64,000 bases of DNA from Straminergon stramineum (GCA_963920665.1 OY987268.1:10976501-11040500), one strand, 5' to 3'. Numbered from the stretch's first letter, positions 48,241-61,400 are shown. Program-made: numbers and translations. Notes: generated by a model not told the origin, from the letters alone.

Positions 48241-48644
48241 CCTCTAAAGTTTCAAAAGTCCTAAAATGGATTTTTCAAAAATTGAGATAGGTTCTTACGA
48301 TGTCAAGTTTTATTAAGATTTTTGAAATTTCTTTTTAGATAAGGAAATTTAGTAGTTTTCATGGGATAGCAATTTTATTTCAATTGCTAGCAAAACTTAT
48401 GACCTCCTCGGTACAAATACTCAAGTGTTGGCAACAAAAAAATGAAGCAAAAACTCAATTTTTTTTTTCCATGGAAAGCTTGGATTCATTCCATTTTAAT
48501 TAATGATGTGAAATTTATGAAGGCTTTTATTTTAGATGAATTTAACCATCTTTCAAAATATGTTACGGAGAAGATTGATTTTTTAACTCAATTTTTGGAA
48601 TTTTTCAAAATAAATAAATTTATTGGATGTATATTACTTGCTAT
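48241..48644. mobile_element. TTAA element piece, left-half type
   Basis: Starts CCTCTAAAGTTTC directly after the TTAA at 48237-48240. Its interior resembles the left half of copy 2 (GGAAAGCTTGGATTCATTCC and the ACTCAATTTTTGG block). It ends at TTTA (48645-48648). It and the preceding piece could be one rearranged element. Confidence 0.55.
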
Positions 48645-48648
48645 TTTA

Positions 48649-49571
48649 CCCTTGAAGGACCAAGAGCTATTTTTTGCCAAATAACATGCAAAATTTCCAC
48701 TTCTATTACAAAGAATAAAAATAAATAAAGAATTGTATTTTTTGGACATCTAACCATAGGATCATATACCTAACTAGTATGAGAATGTGTGGAACAAATT
48801 TCAGGTATTTTGATTGCACGGATTGCAAGATATTTGTGTTTAATGTGAAGAAAATAAAATTTTCTACACATTACAGGACTAGGTTATTTGACCTTGAACC
48901 TTCTTAACTTAAAATTTTTGCACTACAAATTTTGGAGGTTTATATCTTCATGGTGGAAAATTGAGTTGAGAGTCTAGGGAGAAAAAGAAATTTAAAAAAA
49001 ACTTAATTAAAAAAATTGTTAAATAGAAGTAGGTACAAGATAGAAGGAAAATCTAAATTATTAATATCTCTAAGATGGAATTAAAATGCACTAATCCCAA
49101 TGGTGAGATTTCTCTAGCAAGAAAACTAAACCACATGGAACTTTTTTGTGAACTTTCTTTTTTAAATTGTAAAAATTGCATTTAGAAATGAATCCTACAA
49201 GTTATTTTTTCAAAAAGATGCTTAGATTGTTTGAAAACAAGTTTGTCCATAACTTTCACATCATTTATCCAAATGAAATGAATCAAAGCTTTTCATGTAG
49301 ACAAAAATATAATCTATGAGAAAAATTATATATTTTTGAAAAAAATTCAAATTCTTGAATTTTTTTCACTACTTGATCTTCCCTATTTTGAGCTTACTTG
49401 AGCATAACTTTTGTTCCTGGGCACCAATTGAAAAGAATTTATACTCCCACGAAGCTAATCCATTTTTTTACAATCACAAAAAGTTTTTAAAAAATCATGA
49501 CAAAAATTGAGACTGTAGATACCTATCCAAAATCCAATTTGTCCCTCAAGGGGACAATGGTCCTTTAAGGA
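48649..49571. mobile_element. TTAA element of the copy 1 subfamily
   Basis: 923 bp from CCCTTGAAGGACCAAG to TGGTCCTTTAAGGA, with TTAA at the right (49572-49575) and TTTA at the left. It is collinear with copy 1 throughout. Non-coding. Confidence 0.78.
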
Positions 49572-49575
49572 TTAA

Positions 49576-51450
49576 ACAATCAAGATTGACACGTTTCAAT
49601 TTCATTTCTAGACTACTAATGTTAGTTTTCTCTAACATCTTGTATTTATTTCTGCATAATAATTTTTAAAGAATGAAAAAATAATGTAAATTTTTTTTTA
49701 AGATTTTCAACTCAATTCTAAACCATAAAGATTTAAGCCTCAAAATATTGTAATATAAAATCTTTAAGTGAAGATGATTCAAGGTTTGAAAACCTAGAAT
49801 AATATGGTAACTTTTCTTTTTCATTTTGAACACTAATATCTTACAATCTATGTGGTAAAAAATTATGAATTCTTTCCCACACACTCTAATACAAGTCTAA
49901 TGCAAGGTCCTACAATTGGACATTCACCTAGACAAGGCAGTTTTGGAGTGGATTTTTTTGTGAAACATAGTTACAAACCTTTACAAATAGTAGGGATAAA
50001 CCTTGATACATTGGAGCCTAGCCAACCCATGTAGTCAAGCATCATAGTCTTCTATCATGAATGCTTCATTTTGCCTTTTAAAAATGAAAGAAATTCTTTA
50101 TTTTTTAGAGATTAAGTCACATGTCTTCTACAAGTAGTTTATATTTCAGATTATTTCGCAAAAATCTGAAAATATTATGAATTTTTTGAAGGAGAAGTGA
50201 AGAAAACTCATATCAAATACAAAATAAGCTTAAAAAAACAATTTTTTTGATGTGCGTGAATATTAAGGTGTAGAACATCATGGTGTAAACCAAATTTCTA
50301 TATCATATTATAATTAGAAAATCAATAGATTGTAGTAGCATACCTTAAGTTCAAATGGCAATCTAATATTTAACTTTGGAAATTTTCCAAAATTTCAAAT
50401 TAGAATATAAGCTAGACTTTGTAAACTTCATTTCATTATTTGAATTCAAATTTAAAAACTATCTTTTTAACCTTGTAAGGATGCTATGGACCAGAGTAAT
50501 ATAATGAATGACTTCATTAGTAATTGAAGAAAAAGAGAATACTCCTATTGGTCCAATTATTGGAGAATTTTGTTGACTACCTTGGTCATGGGGGGCCACA
50601 TCCTTACAAGATTAATTGTTGCCTAAAATTTTGATCATGATCAAGAAGGTAAAAATTTGCCAAATTACACTAAAATGGTATCTTTTGTGATCCATGAATT
50701 CAACATTTTCTTCTTTTTGAGAAAATCAAGGAGTTTCTCAATGAGAGGCTTTCCACAAGCATACAAGCTCGAAGAACTCTTCCCCCCAAATTGGATGAGA
50801 ATTATCTGAATTATCTTATTCAGTGCCAAGTGACATCAGGAACTTCAAGGTAAGTGAACATGGTGCCTTGATGATGTATTGAAATGCAATTATGTTAATT
50901 TGGTGCCAACCTCCATACCAACCTAGTACGGATAAAATGACACAAAAATGACCTGTATGCAGCCTTTGGTGTCAAAATGGCACCAAAATAATCTGACCCC
51001 AACTTTTCTGATGGATTGAGTGATTGAGTTACTTTCCTGATGGATATCAAGGCCTGATGTGACATTCATCAGGCACAAAAGTGGCTGCATCAGTGTTTCA
51101 GGGTTAAAAAGGATATCCTTTTCATGCACAATATTCAGTTCCTCTCAAGTAGGAAGAAGGCATGTGTTAGCCACTCCGTGAGCTCAGTGCATGCGATCTA
51201 CAGTTAATGTTCTCTGATTCTTCAAAGGTTTTTTTTTTTTTTTTTTTTTTTTCTACTGTAGTTGCCATCAACACGGAAGAAGATTTCTCAATTGCTATAG
51301 AATGCTACTGTATATATATCACTCTGAATTCTGAGGGGCAATATAAACTCAAAAATTGGAACTTACTACAGTATTCAAGCCCTTCCTGCAGAATCATCAT
51401 ACGGGCTGAAGAGAGCACGGGCCAAGTGGAAAGAAACTGAAACAGATGAA
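49576..51450. other. AT-rich intergenic, no gene seen
   Basis: Contains a run of 22 T (51231-51252). Composition becomes gene-like beyond about 50800. A CAGGGTTAAAAAG word near 51100 resembles a decayed TTAA-element end. No coding sequence recognised. Confidence 0.4.
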
Positions 51451-51454
51451 GTGG

Positions 51455-51820
51455 ATTTACGAATTTTCTCTGTCAAAGAGTGGACCTCAGTGATTGCTCG
51501 GCGAATTCTTTGTGTAATTGCAATTTTGGACAAAGTCCACCAGTAGAGGAACATCAATCACAATCTCTGAGCACATTTACGTCAACGAATGTCACATTCA
51601 ATCTCACCACTCCATAACTAGAATAAAAAGATTGAATTGGCAGGGTTTACACAAATAACGTTACATAAGCTACCAACTAAGGAGATTCTTCACCTGCAGA
51701 AATGAAGTGAGAACCCTGCGAAGCTCCTCGAGGTAACAGAGCCCTTCGTGCAATTGTAATTTGGGACAAAGTCTACCAGTAAAGGAAAACGGATCTGTCA
51801 ATCACAATCTCAGAGCACAT
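51455..51820 (-). repeat. Duplicated 3' end of the hydrolase-fold gene
   Basis: Segment 51600-51757 repeats 52823-52990, which holds the end of the last hydrolase exon and its 3' flank (shared TTACATAAGCT/TTACATGAGCT and CGAAGTGAGA-like blocks). A second short unit ending CAGAGCACATTTA occurs at about 51503-51572 and 51750-51821. The duplicated coding end is frameshifted relative to the gene. Confidence 0.65.
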
Positions 51821-51824
51821 TTAA

Positions 51825-52795
51825 CCCCTAAACACCCAAGGGAACAAAAGTGTCTTCACATAGTTTCATGTCCAATTCAAAGTGTTGTAACTTTTTCATC
51901 CAATGACTGAATTCAATAAAATTTGTTGGAAAGTTTGCGCCCTCTCTTCTAGTTTGTGTGGTAAAATTTTCAGATCAATCCAAGATGAACTGATTTTTTG
52001 GAAGCCAATTGAAGTTCACAAGTTCAATTTGAGTTCACCAAACTGCACTTGGTGGCTGCAACTTCAAGGGCTTGTATCTCCCTCATTTAATGTTTGTTTT
52101 CAATCAAATTTGTTGAGTTTTGTTCCCCTTTTATCCTATATATTGTGACAAGAATTTCATGTCAATCTAAGAAGCTTTGAACGTTTCAGAGCAATTCAAA
52201 GTTCAAAATCCCGACGTTTTTGGATTACAGTGAACTCCAGTGGCTTATTTCTTCTTCATGCAACCTCCATTTCCAAGAAAAAAAAAGTTTGGGAAAGTTG
52301 TGCATACTAGTCTAGTTTGTGTGGCTACAATTTCATTTCAATCCAAGAAGTTATGAATGATTGAGAAGTATTTTAGTAGAAAGAGGTTCAACATTAGATG
52401 TGTTTATTGCAGCTTTTCTTGCTATTTTGGGACATTTCAAAGCCATTTTGTAGACACAATGAGTCAATTGAATGATATTTTTTTCATCAATATATTTGTA
52501 TGCTGGTTTTGAATCACTTTATAGTTTAAAGTTTTTTCATTTGAGTAGGTTTAGAAATCGAATTTCACCTGCAAATGTGTTGCTAAGAAAATTTTGACAT
52601 CCTATTTCAACACTAGAACATTATAATCTTGCAATTATCTATGTGGCCAAATGACTCCAAATTTGATTCATGTCATCTACAACACATACATGACAAGATT
52701 GTGGTTGAGATTTCTATACCTTAGTGGCATTTAGATCTATAACACTTCAAAAGCAATGATGTTTTCAGACCCCCCAAAACCTTGGGCTTTTAGGG
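51825..52795. mobile_element. TTAA element in the 3' flank of the hydrolase-fold gene
   Basis: 971 bp with TTAA at both borders (51821-51824, 52796-52799). Left end CCCCTAAACACCCAAGG; right end CCTTGGGCTTTTAGGG. It separates the duplicated 3' segment from the gene it came from. The 81-codon frame inside has no domain. Confidence 0.82.
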
Positions 52796-52921
52796 TTAAC
52801 ATGTATACCTCTCATTGCTTCAATCTCCTCACTCCAAAACGAGAAGAAAAAGATGAAAAAGAATTATTAATTGACAGTGTTTTTACACAATAACATTACA
52901 TGAGCTGGCAACTAAATGATT

Positions 52922-55900
52922 CTAAACCTCCTGCAAAAACGAAGTGAGAGAACCTGCAACGTCCTCAGGGAACTCCTCTTGAGGCAACAGCGCCCCCGGA
53001 AGCTTCTGGAACTTGGTGACCCCCTTGGCTCCCTCCAAGGCCTCCATCTCCGCTCGTGACCTTCGTGGAGCTTTTAAAGTGGAGAGCACGAGGACGGGAA
53101 CCTTGCCGTCCAGTTTGGCGAACATGGATAGAAACTCCTCCCTTGTCAAGGCGGGGTCCAGTAGACCCGTGAGGAAAGCTGCAGGTGCAAAGCGGGCACC
53201 ATCTCTTTGAGTTAGAGCAGTTCGACTCTCAACAACTGCCGGTGTCACGTTGTCCGCATCCGAGTAAACGTGAGTTAGGTATTGCATTCGGATGTTTTTG
53301 GGGCTGCTCACTAGATACTTGTACATTGCCCAGCCAACTCCTGGAGATCTTAGAGTGCCGCGGAGAAGTCCATACCTGATCCAACAAGCCAGGAAACTCC
53401 TTTCAGTAACCCTTAATTGCTCGACCTAAAAATACGACTGCGAATTAAAAAACCATAACAATAACATCAAAATATATGTGTCATCGATTCATGTAGTGCA
53501 TTCTTTCTTCTTTCCAATGATATAATAACTATCTTACTTGAAGCTTTCTCAATGAATATCAATCTGATGGAGTGAAATTTTCAACATATTCATCATTGAC
53601 ATGGTGCATGATCAAGCATTTAAGAGTTAAAACCATGTGATACTCCATGCCTAAAAAAGAGAGACATCCCCTTCGAGAAAATTGGATACATTCTGCATGT
53701 TCGAATGAGGATGTGCGTGAGATGCACACATACCGTGTTTCCATCGTTGCACTGCGCCCAAACACAATAGGCAAAGGACCACTCCAAGTTGGTGCAACAG
53801 CAGCCAAAGCTTTGGCATTGATTAAACCTTGGCTCACCGCACGTACTGCAATGCTGGCCGCATGACCTCCTCCAATTACAACCAAAGACTCACCTGTGCC
53901 CCCAAAACATTTGTAAGCACAATCAACTATCCAAACAACCATAAGATGTAGATTAATCGCTAAACGTTTTCGCTCAATGGAACAGGAAAAGTATGGAGGA
54001 TCCAACGTGCAGAATTGGTGATGGAAGGATATGGACGGCTATCTGAAGTACAGAAGACCCTGGTGTGTTTACAAAAGCAGAGGTCCCATCATCCCATGCA
54101 TAGAAGACCTGAGTGTATATATAAAAACTAGACATCAATGACATAACCCCTAGGAGATCCCTTTTTCATAAATTTTCGACTAGAGATATCAAGCTGTCTT
54201 ATCACATAACCACATGCTCCGCTCTAAAAGGTTTGTGCTTTATGACTGTCATCAAAGAGCACCCTGAAGTCGAGAGGGGGGGGACTATTGGGCCTAAGGA
54301 AGAAACCCTAAAGCATGCTGGGTTTCCTCCTCCGGGTTCTCTGTAGCAACTAAATAACTAGCGGCGTTGAACATTCTCAGTGCCCTAAAATAGTGTAAAG
54401 TCTCCATTCACCATACAGTAAGCGAGAGGCTCCATTCACCATACAAGTGAATTTTGAAACTTTTCCTACAACAATCTAGAAATTTGCACCATCTTAAATT
54501 TTGTGTCAAGCTAAAAATCAATTGCAAAAAACTAAATGTCAATAGATTGAGTATCTTCTCACTTAGCACAAAGCAAAGCTCACATGTATGATCAATGGAG
54601 CCTCTACCTTGCACTAAATAGACTATGTTGCTTTTCATAATTATTTATTCTGTCAAATTTGAGCAGGAAAAAAGACGAGCACACGTAAACTTGTCAGAAG
54701 CAGGAATAAGTAGAAGAATCTAGCTGAACAGACCTTGGACGCCAGCAAGAGGTCCGTTGGCAGCAGTCACGAAGTCCACCAAAAACTTTTCCAACACATC
54801 AACTGTGTATTCCAGTGCAGGTCTGTCGGAAAGCCCCAACCCAGGCCAATCCACCATCACAGCTCGTCTCTTGCCAGGGCCCGCATTCGCAACGAGCTCC
54901 TCGGCCACGGCATGCCACTCCTCGGTGGTGCTCACATCCGAAAGAGTTGGCAGCAGCAGCAGCGTGTCTTGAGCTTCCCCTGCTTGTGACCCCATCTCCA
55001 CATAGTGGATGTTCACGTCATTGCCTTCATGGGGCCAAGTCCATGTTCCAGTTTGGAGCTGAGAAAATTTTCACAGAAAACGCCTGTTAACTCGAGTTGC
55101 AATATCCAACGTTACAGCTAACACTATGGTTGATCTACATTGTCTAAACATTCTGGATGACGAGGTGTGGAGTTGTGCTTACCGATTTAACCAAGCATTC
55201 ATCGTTTGAAAATAATCAATTCAATTGATAGTACCGGTGTTGTGAAAATAATAGAATTCCGAATCAACAGAAAACATTGCGTGTGTTGCTGAAAAAGGCA
55301 AAAGCATGGACAAGCCAAAGTCCTTATATGGCCTACTCAAAACTGCTAAAAAAACTAGGTTAGTGTTGATGTGCACCGTCATAAAATTCTGGATGATGAG
55401 TTTTAGCATCGAGGTTACTAATTCAATTGGTCATGCAGTGAAAAATCAATAATTCAGATGGGCCAAAAGTTACGTCACCGGAATCAGTGAAGTAAATTCC
55501 ATTTTTAGGTCCATTTGACCTACTCAAGATAGCAATAGAGACTCGACAACCAACTTGGGCTTCTTGGTCCTTAAGAGGGCTAACCTAATCTTGAAATGTA
55601 TGGAATAACAGGCACCTATTGAACGTGATTATGCAACGAGAGAGAGATGTTCACCTTAGGAGATTCAGCGGTCTCTACTGCAGCAGCTGAAGCTTGCACT
55701 GACATTCCACGACATTGACGCTCCATGTGAAACCCTCTCTGGTTCCATTTCTCAAATGACACAGAATCACCCCCTCGGGGAATACTAGAATGCGTACTGT
55801 GTCGCATAATACTCCTCGGTATCTCCATAATTCTCACGCTCTGCAGATTGCTCTTGCTGGAGCTTTGAAGGACATTCTGAAGCGCACACGCTATTGATGA

Positions 55901-55942
55901 GGCCGGTCTAACATACAACGCAGATAGAGCTGGGGACGCCAT
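52922..55942 (-). CDS. Plastid-type alpha/beta-hydrolase-fold protein, probably non-catalytic
   Basis: Four coding exons, 55942-55655, 55058-54734, 53893-53734 and 53375-52922, join in frame through GT-AG introns to encode 408 residues. The N-terminus (MASPALSALYVRPASS and Ser/Arg-rich to about residue 90) looks like a chloroplast transit peptide. The fold starts near 97, with VMVDWPGLGLSDRP matching the strand before the conserved D-x-P-G-x-G-x-S-D loop. The nucleophile elbow should read GxSxG but reads GGGHA at 212-216, with Gly for Ser. The segment after VPVLVLST lacks the usual acid, and the C-terminal PGALLPQEEFP lacks the usual His. YGLLRGTLRSPGVGW at about 259 is, from memory, conserved in plastid plant homologues. 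A binding or structural role seems likelier than hydrolysis; the substrate is unknown. ATG 55942 is chosen because a 5' UTR intron appears to end at 55966. Confidence 0.9.
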
Positions 55943-55964
55943 TTTGAATTTCAATCGAAACACC

Positions 55965-56400
55965 CCTGTCGTTGCCATTTCATAATTTTTAAAAACAAGA
56001 GTAAAAAAGTCAACCGAAATCCACAGGTTCACCATCCAGAATTCTCACACATGCCATGGCCAAAACCAGCAAACCCAAATCACTCACAATGCATAGAATG
56101 TGGGTTACTCGCACAGTAAATACAAGCATCAATTCCTCCAAATGAACAATCTCTCAACCTATTCTTTCAAAATGGACAATCTTTCAAAGAATTCAAGAAT
56201 TCCAGCAATGAATCTGGCAAGAATTTCGTACCTGATGTAGCAATTTACACAGCAGGGGGCACTCACAGTGTAGTATAATGAGGATAGTGAAATAGGGGAA
56301 ATGCAAATTGGAGATGTGGAGGGTGTTGGTGACGTTGCCGAAGCAGCAGTGGAGTCCGAGTGTGTGAAGGCAACATGGCCAGCAGCAGAGTCCTGGTTCG
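55965..56400 (-). other. 5' UTR and leader intron of the hydrolase-fold gene
   Basis: A donor CAG/GTACG (exon end 56232) and an acceptor GACAG/GGGTG (exon start 55965) delimit a likely leader intron of 266 bp. The first, non-coding exon would run from about 56400 to 56232. Confidence 0.55.
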
Positions 56401-56425
56401 TTGGGGGTTTGCTTTTGGCCTCGAA

Positions 56426-56432
56426 TTTTATA
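56426..56432 (-). promoter_or_regulatory. TATA box of the hydrolase-fold gene
   Basis: TATAAAA on the minus strand, about 490 bp upstream of the start codon and roughly 30 bp before the inferred transcription start. Composition switches from AT-rich to genic here, which supports the placement. Confidence 0.65.
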
Positions 56433-56439
56433 GACTGAG

Positions 56440-57232
56440 GTTTTCAAACATAAATTAGACTAAGTATTTTTTGAAATGTCTGAAGTTTTGAAATATTATA
56501 AGTGAAATGTTCAAAATATTGTAGAATTTTTTCTTCCATATTGCCTCATTTTTGAAATATTTTAAATTTTTATAAGAAATTTCAAAGTATAAATTATCCA
56601 AGTGTAAAATTCTAAAACGTTTATTCAATGATTATCATCAATTTGAATAGACGAAACAACCAAGAAAAGGGATAGAAATAAAAAAACAAATGAATTAAGA
56701 AAATAAAAAAGTAACTTGTAGCCAAAACAAGAAGAGTTGTGGTAGATGAAAACCAAAAATTTAATAGCCAAGAGTGCCAACATTTTAAAATTCGATTTTC
56801 AACTTGTCGAAACCATTTGACATTGGAAAGTAAAATATTCCAACAATCAAATGTGACGCTCACATATGCCGGTATTTTAGGCACAAATACTTTGGGGATG
56901 TGGTGGTTTCTTTGATTTTATGGTAGGTAACTTCACCTAATTGTGACTTGTTTGCAAAATTGTCCAACATAAATTCTTGCTTAAAATGTAAGTCTTGTAA
57001 ATAAGAGAGTCTCGAATCAAGTTTAGCTACATTTGTTTTTAGCACTTTGAAAATACATAATTTCTTCATGTGGTATTCCCAAAAAGCATGTAAACAAGAT
57101 AAAGGAATTTTCTTTTGATTTCCAACAAGGGCAACAATAATTTAGACACTTTAATAATGTGAGTCAAACTCAAATGATTATTTATTCAATATTAGGTGCA
57201 AGTATGTCAAAAGATTTGAGACTAAGGGCCAC
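56440..57232. other. AT-rich intergenic, no gene seen
   Basis: Only short frames without domains. Confidence 0.45.
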
Positions 57233-57235
57233 TTT

Positions 57236-57363
57236 ACACTAGGGATCAAGCTCATAAATTCAAAACTCTCATTGGTTTAGGTGAACAATTTATAAGCTCT
57301 TTGCTAATAGGGGTGCTCTAAAATTATTCTTTTCTTGGCTTGGTTTCCAATGTAAAGTGGACC
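57236..57363. mobile_element. Short Tourist-like MITE, 128 bp
   Basis: Ends GGGCCACTTTACACT and AATGTAAAGTGGACC, flanked by TAA on both sides (57233-57235, 57364-57366). The ends resemble the larger elements at 41455 and 42233. Confidence 0.78.
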
Positions 57364-57366
57364 TAA

Positions 57367-58169
57367 GATAAAGGAAGATAAAACTATTTGTCCTAGTCTC
57401 CAATTTTATCATATGAAGTGTTTTAAAGTAGTACCAATATGACCTTAAATCCTTAATTTTCAAGAATTTGAGCAAAACTTTGATATGCTATTGCATGTGA
57501 TTTTATAAACCTTTTTCAAATTTAGCATTGAACAAAAAGATGTTAGACATGATTTTGGCAAGTTATTCATATGTTAACTATAGAAAAATCTTCAAGGACC
57601 TTATGAGATCTATTAAGAAGCCCCAAAAGTAATAGAGCCTTTAGTGTATGGTTTTGAGTCTCTCTAAAGACGATTTGAAGATACTCTTGTAGATAGACTA
57701 TTTGGCATGTTATTTTTGGATTTTTGATGTATATTTTGTTGTCCTTTTTTAGTGTTTCATAGGTTGTTTTAGAGTTTAAGTTCCAATTCGCTAGTTTTTG
57801 AAGATGTTTTTCCAAATTGGGAATACAATTTTGGCTTTAGTTTTGATGTGATATTAAGGTAATATTCCAAAGAGGAGTCCTATTGATGATTGTGGTGTCC
57901 AAATCAGGTTTTATTGATCACAAGATCATCTGTAGGGGGTCAATCCTAGTTGGCAACTAGCTAGAAGTTAAGCCGAGTTGGAATTGAGCACAGAGGTTGT
58001 GGAAGTTAGTTTTGAGTGTGGTTCTTATTTGGTAGTTTCAATGCAATTAGGCTATTGTCTTCTCCAAGTTTGTAACCGTCAATTTCGGATCCCTATTAGG
58101 TTGGTGTCTCCAAGTCGAAAATCAACTACCATTGAATGTAAGTCTACTCTAAGTCCTGGCTAGTCAAGC
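57367..58169. other. AT-rich intergenic, no gene seen
   Basis: No recognisable coding or repeat feature. Confidence 0.4.
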
Positions 58170-58460
58170 CATTAGATGAGATTTGGAGAAATAAGGGGTT
58201 GTTTCAAGTCTATTTCTCATATTGTTCCCGCAATAGTGAAGGCAAGATTGACTACTAATCTACTATCAACCATCATAAATACTAAAAAAATTAGTCCTAA
58301 AATTGAAAAAGAAGTCGAAAAAGAAAAAATTTAATTAAAATAAAATTTGAATGTGGTCGTCGCCCAACTACATCAGCACTGCTATAGTTCAATGGGTTTG
58401 CCACTGCTGAGAATTGCAAGGAACTTGCAATCTTCTATTTGGCCCAAATCTCATCTAATG
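58170..58460. mobile_element. MITE with CATTAGATGAGATTTGG ends, second copy
   Basis: Perfect 17-bp inverted ends CATTAGATGAGATTTGG (58170-58186) and complement (58444-58460) enclose about 257 bp. Inner sequence includes CTATTTCTC and GGTTTGCCACTGCTGAG-type blocks. Same family as 12037-12348. Confidence 0.82.
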
Positions 58461-61400
58461 TTTTGTATTTCATGTTTTTCATAATATGTTCAAATTTAGG
58501 ATGTTTATGTGTATGCTAATTGGTTGAGTTAAGCGATGTCTTTGTGTTTTTGGAATGGTGATGGTTGTTTCCTAGTTGCAAGTTACGGAGCAATGAGAAT
58601 CAAGTGTTTTGATTAGGAAAAGAATATGAGAGTGTAGAAGAAAAATTTGAAATGTTAATTATGGAAGTAATGAGACAAAGAGTAGAACTATAAGGCAAAA
58701 TACTATTTGTAACGGTGATTTGTTCATCAAGTTGGTTAATCTAATCGAACAATTACATATCAAATTGGTTCGGTGCATGTGATGTTAATGTGAATTCAGT
58801 TGAATAAAAAGATTTGACATATCAAATGGGAAGTGGTTGTTTGCATGTGAATTGAGTTTTACAAGCCCAAATTGCGAAAGAATCATGTGTGCAGATTTTG
58901 GAGTAATGAAGTTCGCAGTGGGAAATATTTTGTTAAGTATGGATAAGTGTAAAATTATAAAAATCAATTTCAAGTCAATTAAAAAGAGTTGTAAGTTTTG
59001 TAGTTGTTAGAGTTTTGTGAATCCAAATTGCATCTTGCATGAAAAGAAAGCCAAGTTGGTGCAACAAAAGATTGTGGTTCCTCTAATAGAAGATAAAGAT
59101 CAAATTGATAAGATCTAGTCCAAGTCGAAAGCTTAAGAGCCATGCCAAGTTGTACCAGGCCAAGACCAATTCACAAGTTGAAGTGCCTCAATCAATAGAG
59201 CAATCAATGGAGTTCCAATTCTGAAGTGAAAGATTCTAGGGGATTATGATAAAGTATTAAGAATAAAGATAAAGAACAAATTGGAAGATTTTTTCACCCT
59301 TGTGGCCATTAAGAGTGGAATGATGGAATTTAGCAATTAGTATTATTGTATGAGGTTCACAATTTGAATATGGTTAAGGAACATTTACCTTCTTATTCTT
59401 TGGTTGCAATGTCCTATAAGGAATTAATTGGAAACAATCCTATTTAATAGTCTCCCTTGGAACAAACTTTACCCTTTAGCTTGTTTATTCCAATTTAGGT
59501 ACCAAGCTTATCTACAACTCCTATATGACACTTTAAATTGAATTCAAGTCTTGAATTTGAAAATTAACAAAAACTACAAAATTTCTCCAAAAATATAATC
59601 ATGACAAAAATTCATTATTTCTATTTGTATTAAAATTAACAATAACCTCTTATTGTAATTTTGACTGTGTCTATATACTAACATCAACTAAAATGGACAA
59701 GTTTAGATAGTTTTATCTTATAATTGAAGTTTGTTTCATTTACTTGGGCAATCTATTTTGAATCAAGAATTTGATATTTTATTATCCATTTAAAATAAAA
59801 TTCATATTAATAAATGAAATTCTCCTTTATAAATAATTTTTTTTGGTACATTATCTATTAAATATCATCTTCCAAATAGTTCATTTCTATAGTCTGTAAT
59901 GTAATTTTTTACACAAGGTCTAAAGTATAAAACTTTATAATATATTTTTAGATTGTTTGCTTACAAATATGTAATTAGATTGTAATATAATATGTAATTA
60001 AATATATTGGAACATATAGTAGTTGAAAGCACATTGAAAGAAGCCTCCAAATGGATCAACAATGTTGATTTGCACTTTTATTTTTTTTAACTATATTTTT
60101 CTAAACTTAATTCACTAAGCATAGTTAATTTAGTCCTTTTCTACTAGTATTTCACCATAGCATAAGATTGGTATGATCTCTTTCATCAAAAAAACATAAT
60201 TTCTTTACTAAAGCTCCAATTAAAGTTTGAATGTCAAAATCAACTTTTACAATGGTAGAATTACTGACTATTATATTTCTAAAATTCTAAAATTCTAAAA
60301 TTCAACAAATTGATGATAATACTCAAGTTTTACGAAAATAAAACCCTTCAAACATGAATAATTGAATTTTTTTTCATAAAAAAGATCAAATAAGAGATGT
60401 AATAAGTAGAATAATATTTTTTAATAATGCTACTAAATATCATTGTGATTGATTCCAAGAAAATTATGTGACTACATAAACATATGATAGAGTTAAAAGG
60501 GTCTTTTGTGCTACAATTTTAAAATTTTCATATTTTGTATAGTCATCAGAAGTAAAAAAATTTGAAAGTCCTTTTTAATATAAAAATCAATCCAAATGTT
60601 GATCATATCAAGAAGAAAATTTTATATATTATTCATATAGAAGGCCCTCTGTAGACTCCTCCTTTAGAAATCTATTGTTTAAATTTTTTATTTAAATAAA
60701 TCAAGAATTTATAAAAAAATCCCATTGTGTCATATGCAAGATTGAATTATCACAAATCTAGTAGACACTTTAGAGTGTATACTTTAGAGGTACGAAAATT
60801 TTGGAAAAAACTATTCTTCAAAATTGTTGTATTGTAATATTGACATTAAAATCAACCTTGCAAGAAACTATTTATGTCCTATAGAGGACCTTTCTAATAG
60901 ATTTTTTGTCTCCAAATTATCAAATGGATGTATTGTTATCTCATTCATCCATAAATTTATTATAAAGATGACAACATTGGTGTAATTAATAAATTCAAAG
61001 TTTCAAAGTCTTGCCAAAAAGGACGTGAGTCATTTTTTGAAAAATAATGCTCATAGTTCTTTTCAATGTGATTATACCCAATACATAAAGAATATTGGTT
61101 AGGTTTAACTTTTCAAGGGGGTTGACCCCTCACATTGAAGAGGTGTCTTTGGATACCACATTGCATTTGAAAATGCAAGGAAGTTGTAATTGGTTTGAAA
61201 TTTTTGTGAAGTCAAAAAATATTAATTTTATTTGAGTTTAAGATTTGTGATTGTTTTCAACATTGCTATGGAATATTCATTTAGTCTTACAAAGTACAAA
61301 CATAAAAACAACAAAACAATGTCTTTGCATGTAAATAGGGATACTGTATAAGCTAGACACTAAATATAAGTAAATCTTCTAAGTCCCATGTCAATTTTTT

